Of a stretch of DNA of 19,713 nt, positions 6,938 to 14,555 are shown one piece after another; the stretch's first letter is position 1, and the number at the start of each line of letters is the position of its first letter. The stretch is from CAWUKT01 sp963923035 (lineage in GTDB: Bacteria > Bacteroidota > Bacteroidia > J057 > JADKCL01). Under the pieces are notes generated by a model, which had not been told where the DNA came from, did not search any database, and was given only the letters and a program-made list of their open reading frames with translations. The position numbers and the translations under genes are program-made. The DNA lies in assembly GCA_963923035.1 (NCBI GenBank), contig CAWUKT010000109.1, positions 1 to 19,713 on the forward strand, read 5' to 3'.

Positions 6938-9358
6938 CTATACCCGGGACAGGCGACGCTGGAGGATATGATCCACATCCAGCTCGATGGCCCGGCTCAA
7001 CTCGATCAGGGCGGCGTTGAAGGGTTGGCCTTCCTCTCCGTCCTGGATTTTTTGCAGGTGGCGGAAGACGAAGTCCTGAACCCTGTTCATGGGCGGATGG
7101 ATACCCAAGGGCCGGATATGGGCGAGTACTTCCCGGATATTGTCGAGGGCCTGGACTTGGTTGTCGCGGGTGGGAATGGAAGTGGAAATGCGCCAGAGAC
7201 GATGCCCCACAAGAAAGCTGTACTGCTCCAAATCCAAGGGAATATTCCATTTTTCCAGTTCCTGGACCCGGGTTTTCAATTTGCGGATGGACACCCGGCG
7301 GTCTGAATCCTCGAACAGGGCCTTGAGGTCGTTGCGCAGGACCAGTTCCAGGTTTTTCCGGAGCACCTCCGGAACCTGAAGGCCAGTCGACCGCATCACA
7401 TTCATCAGGTGATAGTTCCGGTTGTTGATCTTGCGGAAGGAGCTGTCCGCCAATTCCAATTGTTCTTCGATGATGCCCTGGAGCAGGTTGATCTGTTCGT
7501 CCTTGAACATGTCGAAGAAGGAGAACGAATTCTGATCGGGGAATTCGTGCATCAATTCGATTACATCCGACAGGTTGCTCGACTCAAAGGCATCTTTGAG
7601 GGACTGTCCGAGTTCCCGGAAGCGGTCAAATGAAATCTTGTGGAAGGTCAGGCCAATGACGTGGTGGTGCCCGAGGTATAGGATCACGAAGCTAAAGCGG
7701 GCTTCAGACAGGGTTATCTTCGATTTTACCCGCGTTGTTCCCAGCACGAGGCGGTGGGCGCCCGCATTGTACCGTTCAAACTCTTCGCTCTTGCAGATAT
7801 AGTTCAAGACTTCCTGCTTTTCTTCCTCATCCGTAAAGATGGACCGCACGGCATAGTGCATCCCCACATCGGTCAAGGTCAGGCGTGCCGGCGCGACCAA
7901 CTTCTCGTAGATTTCCCGGCCATTCTTGTATTGGGGGATATTGCTGGGGGATTCCTGAAGGATTTTCAGGAAATCTTCCTCAAAGTCGGCGTTGAAATAG
8001 ACCTTGGCGAGCTGCAAGCCCCGGTTGGCGTATTGCAAGATTTGGACGGGTTCAATCCCGGAAATCTCATCGAAGAACCAGCCGCAGCTGGTAAACATGT
8101 AGAGGCTTTGGCGCTGCATTTCGAGCAGGGCTACGATCAGGGTTTTTTCCCGGTCGTCGAGCATGCGGGGTACATAGGCCCGCAGGAAGGCTTCGGCGCG
8201 GTGGGAACTCCGCTTGAGCGGCACCCGGACGTATTCGTTGCGCAGTTGCCAGACGTCGTCGTGGAAGTTGGACATTTCCACTTCGTAGAGGTCGGCGAGG
8301 CGGTCCCGCAGGAAATTCAGGGCATTGCGGAGGGGCGCCCGCCACTGTTGGTTCCAGCCGGGTTGTCCCCCGGTGGTACAGCCGCAGTCGGAGCGCCAGC
8401 GCTCGACCCCGTGCGCACAACTCCACGAACTGGCTTCGTGGATCTCAACTTCGTGTTCCACCTCGACGAGGGAGAGGTATTCACTGTAATTGGTGAGGCG
8501 GGCGAGCCCGTGGGTCTCGATATAGTTGATGCAGTAGGCCAGGGCCATGTCGCCGTTGCGGTGGTGGTGGCCATAGCTCTCGCCGTCGGTCGCAATGTGG
8601 ACGAGTTGCGGGTGGCTGTCGTCATCGCTGAATCCCGAAACAAGGTTTTCCGCGAAGGTGCGGCCATCCTTGAGGATGCCTTTGAACGCGACGTCTTGGG
8701 AGCGTTGCCCGTCGTAGAAGAAGAGGTAGATGCTCTTTCCGGAGGGCAGTTTGCAGAGGTAGGGCAGGCGGGTATCGATGCCATCGGTCCAGGTTTGGGA
8801 GCCGATTTTTCGGAAGCGCTTGGCTTGCCGGGGGGCCAGCAAGGTAAACTTGATGCCGTTTTCGGCGAGGACTTCGAGGGTCTCGGTATCGACGGCCGTT
8901 TCGGCGAGCCACATGCCTTCGGGATCGCGCTCAAATCGGCGGCGGAAGTCCTGCACGCCCCAGATCACCTGGGTTTCCTTGTCCCGCCGATTGGCGAGGG
9001 GCATGATGATGTGGTTGTACACCTGGGCCATGGCTGAGCCATGCCCATTGAAGTATTTCTGGCTGAGCTTATCCGCCGCCAGGATTTCTTTGTAGATATC
9101 GGGACGCTTTTGCTCCATCCAACTGAGGAGCGTAGGACCAAAGTTGAAGCTGATCTTGGCGTAGTTGTTTCGGATATCGATGATCCGTCCGGCATCGTTG
9201 AGGATGCGGGAGACGGCGTTCGGGCCGTAACACTCTTCGGTGATCCGCTCATTCCAATCGTGCCAGGGAGCCGCAGACTCCTGAATTTCAATTTCCTCCA
9301 ACCAGGCGTTTTCCCGGGGCGGCTGATAAAAATGACCGTGGATAGTAAGATACTTCAT
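6938..9358 (-). CDS. Glycoside hydrolase family 57 protein with DUF3536 region
   Basis: The 806-residue protein is a cytoplasmic GH57-type enzyme; the family acts on alpha-glucans (amylase, branching or transferase activity). GH57 conserved regions are visible: HGHFYQPPRE at residues 7-16; the third region GMWLAETA at 148-155, where E153 fits the catalytic nucleophile; and the fourth region ATDGESYGHHH at 256-266, where D258 fits the acid/base. The long C-terminal half corresponds to the DUF3536 architecture known from cyanobacteria and Bacteroidota. I place the start at the ATG at 9356-9358, directly before YLTIHGHF. A ten-residue upstream extension to 9388 is possible but has no family support. 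There is no signal peptide. The exact substrate is not decided by sequence; glycogen metabolism is the likeliest setting. Confidence 0.9.
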   Translation of the reverse strand: MKYLTIHGHFYQPPRENAWLEEIEIQESAAPWHDWNERITEECYGPNAVSRILNDAGRIIDIRNNYAKISFNFGPTLLSWMEQKRPDIYKEILAADKLSQKYFNGHGSAMAQVYNHIIMPLANRRDKETQVIWGVQDFRRRFERDPEGMWLAETAVDTETLEVLAENGIKFTLLAPRQAKRFRKIGSQTWTDGIDTRLPYLCKLPSGKSIYLFFYDGQRSQDVAFKGILKDGRTFAENLVSGFSDDDSHPQLVHIATDGESYGHHHRNGDMALAYCINYIETHGLARLTNYSEYLSLVEVEHEVEIHEASSWSCAHGVERWRSDCGCTTGGQPGWNQQWRAPLRNALNFLRDRLADLYEVEMSNFHDDVWQLRNEYVRVPLKRSSHRAEAFLRAYVPRMLDDREKTLIVALLEMQRQSLYMFTSCGWFFDEISGIEPVQILQYANRGLQLAKVYFNADFEEDFLKILQESPSNIPQYKNGREIYEKLVAPARLTLTDVGMHYAVRSIFTDEEEKQEVLNYICKSEEFERYNAGAHRLVLGTTRVKSKITLSEARFSFVILYLGHHHVIGLTFHKISFDRFRELGQSLKDAFESSNLSDVIELMHEFPDQNSFSFFDMFKDEQINLLQGIIEEQLELADSSFRKINNRNYHLMNVMRSTGLQVPEVLRKNLELVLRNDLKALFEDSDRRVSIRKLKTRVQELEKWNIPLDLEQYSFLVGHRLWRISTSIPTRDNQVQALDNIREVLAHIRPLGIHPPMNRVQDFVFRHLQKIQDGEEGQPFNAALIELSRAIELDVDHILQRRLSRV

Positions 9359-9396
9359 ACGACAACCCAAGTGACAATTCCAAATCACAACCAGTG

Positions 9397-9411
9397 AAGG
9401 GAAATTCCCTT
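9397..9411. promoter_or_regulatory. Palindrome upstream of the GH57 gene
   Basis: AAGGGAAATTCCCTT is an inverted repeat with 6-bp arms around AAT, 39 bases upstream of the GH57 start. A second inverted repeat, GTATTAAATAC (9415-9425), lies next to it. Together they could be an operator controlling the hydrolase. No exact TAnnTTTG element was found here. Confidence 0.3.
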
Positions 9412-9547
9412 ACTGTATTAAATACAATTTAGTAAAAATAACTCAGCTGGCGCCGGGATGGTTTGGGCAAGGGAGACAATTATTCGTTTACCCTGATCCA
9501 ATTGGGCCAGTCACGGGAAAAAGGAGAGTATGGAGATGGGAAATGGG

Positions 9548-9775
9548 CTAAAAATGGCCGGTTTGGGAAAGGTAGGCTTGGAGTTCTTTTAAGTCCAATC
9601 CTTGTATTTCGGCTGCCTCTTCAAAGGGAACTCCCATCCGCACAAAACGAGCTGTTCTATACAGTTTGGCCAATCTTCGTCCAATTTTTAGCCCCTCTGC
9701 AAACCCCTTTGCAAAGCTCTCTTCAAACCCCAGCTTGTAAAGGGCATCTTCCTCAACGTCAAAATCTATTGGCAT
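9548..9775 (-). CDS. Stand-alone copy of the Rpn C-terminal module (candidate antitoxin)
   Basis: The 75-residue protein is a paralogue of the last 84 residues of the adjacent Rpn nuclease. Shared blocks are MPI-FDVEEDA, LG, the spaced GF-G-K-G region, ARFV--G-P-EEAAE-QGLD and EL--Y--Q. It starts with ATG exactly at the equivalent of the nuclease's internal Met204 and lacks any PD-(D/E)XK residues. It follows the nuclease stop by 11 bases on the same strand, so the pair is bicistronic. In E. coli Rpn systems, a short protein made from an internal start in the nuclease gene carries only the C-terminal domain and blocks the toxic full-length protein. This gene could be a separated version of that antitoxin. 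The alternative is a decaying duplication remnant, but the frame is intact. Confidence 0.72.
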   Translation of the reverse strand: MPIDFDVEEDALYKLGFEESFAKGFAEGLKIGRRLAKLYRTARFVRMGVPFEEAAEIQGLDLKELQAYLSQTGHF

Positions 9776-9786
9776 GACTCGGTTAT

Positions 9787-10650
9787 TTAAGTTTTGGCTT
9801 GACGGATATAGTCTTTTAGTTCTTCAACATCCAGGCCCTGGACTTCGGCTGCCTCTTCGATTGGGGTTCCTCTTTGGACGAATCGAGCGGCACTTTTGAA
9901 CCGTTCTCTTTTTTCGCCTTCTTTAATACCTTTTTCCTTTCCCACTTTTCTCCCTCTTTGGAAGCCCTCCTCATCCCCTGATTTCCTTCCCAACTGATAA
10001 AAGGCATCCTCTTCAACGTCAAAATCAAAATTTATTGGCATTTTATTGATGGTTGCGGTCGCTTTGCTATCTAATTTACGCAAACGAGAAAGAATTTTCA
10101 ACTGGGCAAGGCTCCGTTTGAATTCTGTGTCGTTCAACTCCATCTCCCGCAAGCGGTCCAGGATTTGGGTCAGGCCGGCATCTACCGAGAAGTCCCCAAA
10201 ATCGGAGAGCACAGCCAAAACCACTTCCCACGGATGCTCCGAGTGCAACATTTCCATGAAGGACTGTTCGGACAGGGAAATCAGGTCAAATCCTGTGAAC
10301 AACAGGCTCTTGGGGAGGCGGTGCTTCATGCGGGAAGGCCGCTGCCCCAAATAGATCACCTTGTGGCGAATGGGCTTTTGGTAGAGGTCGTACAATAAGG
10401 CGTGGTAGACCTGCATCCGCGACAACATGCGCGGATCATCCCGAGGCTGAAACTCGATGTGCAGGAGAAAAACCTCCCCGGCTGGCGTCACGACTTCATA
10501 GAGGTAATCCACTTCCCTTTCGTAGGTCCCCGAGATGGCCGGCTTGAGTTGCTGCCACGAATCCGCCTCGAATCCGAAGTACTTTTCGGACAGGAACAGA
10601 AAGATGTGCCCCAATGTATCTTTGAATATTCGATCAAAATCGTTTGCCAT
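9787..10650 (-). CDS. Rpn-family PD-(D/E)XK nuclease (putative transposase family)
   Basis: The 287-residue protein belongs to the Rpn/YhgA-like family of DNA endonucleases, linked to recombination and, in recent work, phage defence. The N-terminus reads NDFDRIFKDTLGHI, the family's D-x-x-F-K opening. The catalytic core shows VDYLYEV (D48) and HIEFQ (E66, Q68), matching D...E-x-Q of the PD-(D/E)XK fold. A helical middle region follows. From Met204 a separate module begins (INKMPINFDFDVEEDA), with a charged G-x-x-G-rich linker (about 222-250) and a closing helix-turn-helix-like FVQRGTPIEEAAEVQGLDVEELKDY region. Met204 is preceded by A-rich ATCAATAAA, suitable for internal initiation in Bacteroidota. 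The patch is AT-richer than its neighbours, consistent with transfer. It has its own promoter. Confidence 0.88.
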   Translation of the reverse strand: MANDFDRIFKDTLGHIFLFLSEKYFGFEADSWQQLKPAISGTYEREVDYLYEVVTPAGEVFLLHIEFQPRDDPRMLSRMQVYHALLYDLYQKPIRHKVIYLGQRPSRMKHRLPKSLLFTGFDLISLSEQSFMEMLHSEHPWEVVLAVLSDFGDFSVDAGLTQILDRLREMELNDTEFKRSLAQLKILSRLRKLDSKATATINKMPINFDFDVEEDAFYQLGRKSGDEEGFQRGRKVGKEKGIKEGEKRERFKSAARFVQRGTPIEEAAEVQGLDVEELKDYIRQAKT

Positions 10651-10691
10651 AAATCTCCGCAGAACGTCCCCTCAATTGGTAATGGTTGAAG

Positions 10692-10723
10692 CAAACCTAA
10701 AGAAAGTGGAGAAATAAAGCCAA
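10692..10723 (-). promoter_or_regulatory. Promoter of the Rpn operon
   Basis: On the minus strand, TTG (plus 10721-10723) and an exact TAGGTTTG (10692-10699) are separated by 21 bases. The leader to the Rpn ATG at 10650 would be about 35 bases. It lies just after the glnS terminator, so the Rpn pair is an independent transcription unit. Confidence 0.65.
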
Positions 10724-10744
10724 GCAAAAGTCAAAAAAGATAGC

Positions 10745-10784
10745 AAAAAGAAAAAGGCCCAAGCCACCAAGCGTGACTTGAGCC
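10745..10784 (-). terminator. Rho-independent terminator of glnS
   Basis: On the minus strand, GGCTCAAG (10777-10784) pairs with CTTGGGCC (10756-10763), including one G-U pair. An inner CAC/GTG extension closes the top. The hairpin is followed directly by TTTTTCTTTTT. It begins 26 bases after the glnS stop. Confidence 0.85.
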
Positions 10785-10809
10785 CGTATAGATTGGAATC
10801 CCGAAGGAT

Positions 10810-12507
10810 TTATTTCTTCTTGTTTTTCTTCGCCCAGCTATCCCGCAGCCCGACCGTCCGGTTGAAGACCAGCTTCTCCGCACTGGAATCGGGATCGACC
10901 ACGAAATAACCTTTGCGCATGAACTGGAACTGCCCGCCAGTCTCCACGTTGGCCAGGCTCGGCTCGGCCTTGGCATGTTCCACCACGGTCAGGGAGTCCG
11001 GGTTGAGGTAGTAGAGGAAATCCTTTTGCTCGTCTCCCTCCTTGTTCTCGTCCTGGGTCGGATCTTCCGCGCTGAAGAGGCGGTCGTACATCCGGACCTC
11101 GACATCCTTGGCGTGGGCCGCACTGACCCAGTGGATGGTTCCCTTCACCTTCTTACCGCTCGTATCCTGCCCACTCCGCGTTTCCGGGTCGTAGGTGCAC
11201 TGGAGTTCGGCGATATTGCCGTCGGCATCCTTGGTGAAGCCCTCGCACTTGATGATATAGGCGCCCTTGAAGCGTACTTCCCGGCCCACACTCAGGCGGA
11301 AAAACTTCTTAGGGGCATCTTCGAGAAAATCGGTCCGTTCAATATACAATTCACGGCCAAACGGCATGGTCCGGCTGCCTCCCTCCGGATCCTCGGGATT
11401 GTTGATGACCTCCATGTCCTCAACCTTGTCCTCCGGCCAGTTCGTGATCACGACCTTCAACGGATCGAGCACGACCATGACCCGCGGAGCGGTCTTGTTC
11501 AGGTCCTCGCGGATGAAGTATTCCAGGAGGGCGATGTCCTGGATATTCTCCTGCTTGGTGACGCCAACGCGGTCGACCATATTGCGGATCGAGGCGGGGG
11601 TATAGCCGCGACGACGCAGTCCGGAGAGCGTAGGCATCCGGGGATCGTCCCAGCCGTTGACGTGACCTTCTTCCACCAAACGACGCAATTTCCGCTTGGA
11701 AAGGACCGTGTAGTTGAAGTTCAGGCGGGAAAATTCGTATTGACGACTCGGGAAGAGGCCCAATTGCTCGATGAACCACTCGTACAGGGGGCGGTGGACT
11801 TCGAATTCAAGGGAGCAAAGGGAATGGGTCACGGTCTCGAGCGAATCGCTTTGTCCGTGGGCCCAGTCGTACATGGGGTAAATCTTCCAGGCATCGCCCG
11901 TCCGGTGGTGCGGGGTGTGGATGATCCGGTACATCAGCGGATCCCGCAGGTGCATATTCGGATTCGCCAGGTCGATCTTGGCTCGGAGAACGCGGCTTCC
12001 CGGCTCATAGTCCCCGTTTTTCATCCCCTCAAACAAGCTCAGGTTCTCTTCCACGCTGCGGTCCCGGTAAGGACCGGGGCTTCCCGGCTGCGTCGGGGTA
12101 CCTTTCAGCTGCGCGATTTCCTCGGCGGTGGAGTCGTCCACGTAGGCCTTGCCCTTCTTGATCAACTCAACCGCCCAGTCGTAGAGCTGCTGGAAATAGT
12201 CGGAAGCGAAATACTCCCGCTCCTCCCAATCAAACCCAAGCCATTGGATGTCTTTTTTGATGTTCTCGACGTACCGGGTCTCCTCCTTGAGAGGGTTGGT
12301 GTCGTCGAAACGAAGATTGCATTTGCCGCCGTATTTCTCGGCGATGCCGAAGTTCAGGCAAATGGCCTTGGCGTGGCCAATGTGGAGGAAACCGTTGGGT
12401 TCGGGCGGAAACCGCAGTTGGACCTGCTGGTGCTTGCCCGATTCCAGGTCCTGCTGGACGATTTCCTCAATAAAATTCAACGGTTCTTTTTCCTTTGTTT
12501 CGCTCAT
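10810..12507 (-). CDS. glnS: Glutaminyl-tRNA synthetase
   Basis: GlnRS charges tRNA-Gln with glutamine in the cytoplasm using ATP. The 565-residue length is normal for bacterial GlnRS. The class I signatures are present: PPEPNGFLHIGHAKAI with HIGH at 42-45, and VLSKRKL at 268-274 in the KMSKS position. Other diagnostic blocks are FDDTNP (68-73), YPMYDWAHGQSD (210-221) and THSLCSLEFEVHR (227-239). The C-terminal anticodon-binding beta-barrels follow. These distinguish it from glutamyl-tRNA synthetase. The lysine-rich end (AKKNKKK) is a small extension. Its own promoter overlaps the end of the upstream gene, and a strong terminator follows. Confidence 0.97.
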   Translation of the reverse strand: MSETKEKEPLNFIEEIVQQDLESGKHQQVQLRFPPEPNGFLHIGHAKAICLNFGIAEKYGGKCNLRFDDTNPLKEETRYVENIKKDIQWLGFDWEEREYFASDYFQQLYDWAVELIKKGKAYVDDSTAEEIAQLKGTPTQPGSPGPYRDRSVEENLSLFEGMKNGDYEPGSRVLRAKIDLANPNMHLRDPLMYRIIHTPHHRTGDAWKIYPMYDWAHGQSDSLETVTHSLCSLEFEVHRPLYEWFIEQLGLFPSRQYEFSRLNFNYTVLSKRKLRRLVEEGHVNGWDDPRMPTLSGLRRRGYTPASIRNMVDRVGVTKQENIQDIALLEYFIREDLNKTAPRVMVVLDPLKVVITNWPEDKVEDMEVINNPEDPEGGSRTMPFGRELYIERTDFLEDAPKKFFRLSVGREVRFKGAYIIKCEGFTKDADGNIAELQCTYDPETRSGQDTSGKKVKGTIHWVSAAHAKDVEVRMYDRLFSAEDPTQDENKEGDEQKDFLYYLNPDSLTVVEHAKAEPSLANVETGGQFQFMRKGYFVVDPDSSAEKLVFNRTVGLRDSWAKKNKKK

Positions 12508-12526
12508 GGTTTGACGAATTAAGCGG

Positions 12527-12557
12527 CAAATTTAAGGGAGAGTGGGGATGAATTCAA
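12527..12557 (-). promoter_or_regulatory. Promoter of glnS, inside the end of the upstream gene
   Basis: On the minus strand, TTG (plus 12555-12557) and an exact TAAATTTG (12527-12534) are separated by 20 bases. The -7 element contains the stop codon of the TPR-methyltransferase gene. Initiation near 12520 would leave a leader of only about 12 bases before the glnS ATG. Confidence 0.65.
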
Positions 12558-14292
12558 ACTTCCAGTGAGAGTCGGTGCGGATGACCCGCACCCGGATGGA
12601 ATCTCCGACCTGGATCGGGATGTCTTCGGGGAAAAACCACGCCGCCTGGCCCCAGTGCTTGACCGCGCCGCCGGGGCGGGAGCTGACCATGGTGGAGTCG
12701 TCGAGCCACAGGTCAAACCAAAATGCCAGGGCATGGACCTTGCCTTCGGTTTTGGCGACAAATTCCACTTCAAATACTTCGGGGCGCTCGGCAGTGGCGG
12801 CCGGGGGGACCTCCTTGAGGTCGACCTTCCACAGCGGCGTAATCATCGAAAGCCCTTCCCACTCTTCGTGGGAGAGGTTCAGGACCTTGAGCTTGTCCAT
12901 GCGTTGGAAGCGGTCCATGGGGCTGAGGTCGAAGCCTTCGACCTCCCGCAGCGGGATGACCGAGCGGCGGCCCGGCACGTGCAGCAATTGGGCGAAGACT
13001 TCCGCCCGGGCGGGAATGACGATTGGATCGTCCACCATCAGGTTGGCGATGGCATGGCGGTGGCTGTCCAATACCCCTTCTCCAATCAATCCCGCATCCA
13101 GAATCTCTGAAACCAATACCTCCGCCGGGGCATCCAGGCCCGCTCCAATTTGCAGGGCGGTCGAGTGGAGGGGAACAATGCTCATCTGGTCCGCGTAGCC
13201 GTTTTTCTCCACAATCTCCTCGGCCACCCGCGCCAACTCCGGCAATACTTCCACGCCCACGACCTTGGTCGCTCCAGCCCGCAAGGCCATCATTCCCAAC
13301 AGGCCGCTGCCCGCGCCAATGTCCAGCACGGTTTTGCCGGCCACGACGGCTTCAATCGCCTCGCGGTAGGCCTGGTTCCGACCCGTATCCGCGAGCATGG
13401 TAAAGTGCCACGGGGGGATCGTTCCCTCGGTGAGCCGGGCCAGATTTTGGCGGGCAATCTCAAATTCCGGGGCGACTTCAAGGGCGGCTTCATAAGCGGC
13501 CTTGGCACCGGTGGGATCGCCGAGGGCATCGAGCGCATTGCCGTAGTTGACCAGGGCCTCGATGTGGTCGGGTTGGACGTCGAGGACCTTTTCCAATTCG
13601 GCTTTGGCTTCGGCGGGGCGGGATTGGAAAATATAGATACGGGCCAGGTTGGTACGGGCCATGGCGAAGTTGGGATCGATGTCCAGGGCCGTCTGGTACA
13701 AGCGGCGGGCTTCCTCGTACTCACCCTTGTCGGTGAGGAGGTTGCCGAGGTTCAGGTAGCCGGCCAGATAGCTGGCATCCAGGGCGATGACCCGGCGAAA
13801 ATGTTCTTCAGCTTCTTCCAGGCGTTGGTCCTGGAGGAAGATATGGGCAAGGTTGAACCAGGCGGGAACCAAATTGGCGTCGCGCCGAATGGCTTCGCGG
13901 TAGGCATTCTCGGCTTCCTGGGCGTGGCCCTCCTGAAAGAGGACGTTTGCGTAATTGTAGTGGTTGGCGGCGAGGTCGGGCTGCATCTGGACCAGCATTT
14001 TATAGGCTTCCAGCGCGTCTTCGGTCCGGTTCAGGGCGAGGAGGGTGGCTGCGCGGTTGTTGTAGCAGTCGACATTGGTCGGGTTGATGGACAGGGCGCG
14101 GTCCAAGGCTTTGAGGGCGGGTTCGAAGCGCCCCTGCTGGTAGAGGTTCATGCCCAGGTTGGTCCAGACCGAATCCAGCTGGGGAAAGGCCTTGATCAGC
14201 TTTCGGTAGATGATTTCGGATTCCCGGTACTTGCCCGATTGGTGGAGTCGAACGGCTTTTTGGTACTGCTTTTCCGCTTGTTGCTTGTCCAT
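12532..14292 (-). CDS. TPR protein fused to a PRMT-like SAM-dependent methyltransferase
   Basis: The 586-residue cytoplasmic protein has eight consecutive 34-residue TPRs (about 5-278), then a class I methyltransferase. The latter opens with PPWHFTMLADTGRNQAYREAI (split near residue 293) and has motif I VLDIGAGSGLLG at 322-333, with the ribose-binding acidic residue E348. A double-E loop follows: SEILDAGLIGEG at 395-406, with E396 and E405 nine residues apart, the spacing of the catalytic glutamates in protein arginine methyltransferases. The following HRHA and VIPARAEVFAQL resemble PRMT7/PRMT9. A C-terminal beta domain of about 140 residues follows, as in PRMTs. The expected reaction is methylation of arginine in a TPR-bound protein; the target is unknown. 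A TPR-small-molecule methyltransferase is the alternative. glnS lies 24 bases downstream. Confidence 0.88.
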   Translation of the reverse strand: MDKQQAEKQYQKAVRLHQSGKYRESEIIYRKLIKAFPQLDSVWTNLGMNLYQQGRFEPALKALDRALSINPTNVDCYNNRAATLLALNRTEDALEAYKMLVQMQPDLAANHYNYANVLFQEGHAQEAENAYREAIRRDANLVPAWFNLAHIFLQDQRLEEAEEHFRRVIALDASYLAGYLNLGNLLTDKGEYEEARRLYQTALDIDPNFAMARTNLARIYIFQSRPAEAKAELEKVLDVQPDHIEALVNYGNALDALGDPTGAKAAYEAALEVAPEFEIARQNLARLTEGTIPPWHFTMLADTGRNQAYREAIEAVVAGKTVLDIGAGSGLLGMMALRAGATKVVGVEVLPELARVAEEIVEKNGYADQMSIVPLHSTALQIGAGLDAPAEVLVSEILDAGLIGEGVLDSHRHAIANLMVDDPIVIPARAEVFAQLLHVPGRRSVIPLREVEGFDLSPMDRFQRMDKLKVLNLSHEEWEGLSMITPLWKVDLKEVPPAATAERPEVFEVEFVAKTEGKVHALAFWFDLWLDDSTMVSSRPGGAVKHWGQAAWFFPEDIPIQVGDSIRVRVIRTDSHWKFEFIPTLP

Positions 14293-14555
14293 GGGAGGAA
14301 ATTACGCATCCGGGGGGAAGATTGGAAAGGGTGGGGGAGGAAAAGAGCAATGGAGGCTTGACCTGCCGGGGACTTTATTCATCCCGCTCCATCCCTCATT
14401 CCTCGGGCAATTCCGCAATTAATTCTAAAAAGGGAATTGAAAATCCGCCAGAAGGGTTAATTTGAATCCCATTGTTCTCCAGTTCATTGTACTGCACCTT
14501 TACTTGCTTAATGATTCAACTGTACATTTAATTACCCAGCGCTCAATTGTTTAAC
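14293..14555. other. Divergent intergenic region
   Basis: This 263-base spacer separates the TPR-methyltransferase gene (minus) from the TPR histidine kinase (plus). It contains several AATTC/GAATT-type short inverted repeats (about 14409-14442). A weak candidate promoter for the kinase is TTG at 14504-14506 and TACATTTA at 14523-14530, with a short spacer of 16. I see no gene or RNA here. Shared regulation of the two TPR genes is possible. Confidence 0.4.

Noticed and set aside
7754..9037. 427-codon open frame antisense to the GH57 gene
   Set aside because: The GH57 motifs lie on the minus strand; the plus frame shows no family signature.
9359..9388. Ten-residue extension of the GH57 protein
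   Set aside because: The family N-terminus begins at MKYLTIHGHF; the extension has no support.
10975..12522. 515-codon open frame antisense to glnS
   Set aside because: glnS on the minus strand is unambiguous; this is a shadow frame in GC-rich coding DNA.
13150..14361. 403-codon open frame antisense to the TPR-methyltransferase gene
   Set aside because: It follows the periodicity of the TPR repeats on the other strand and has no independent signature.
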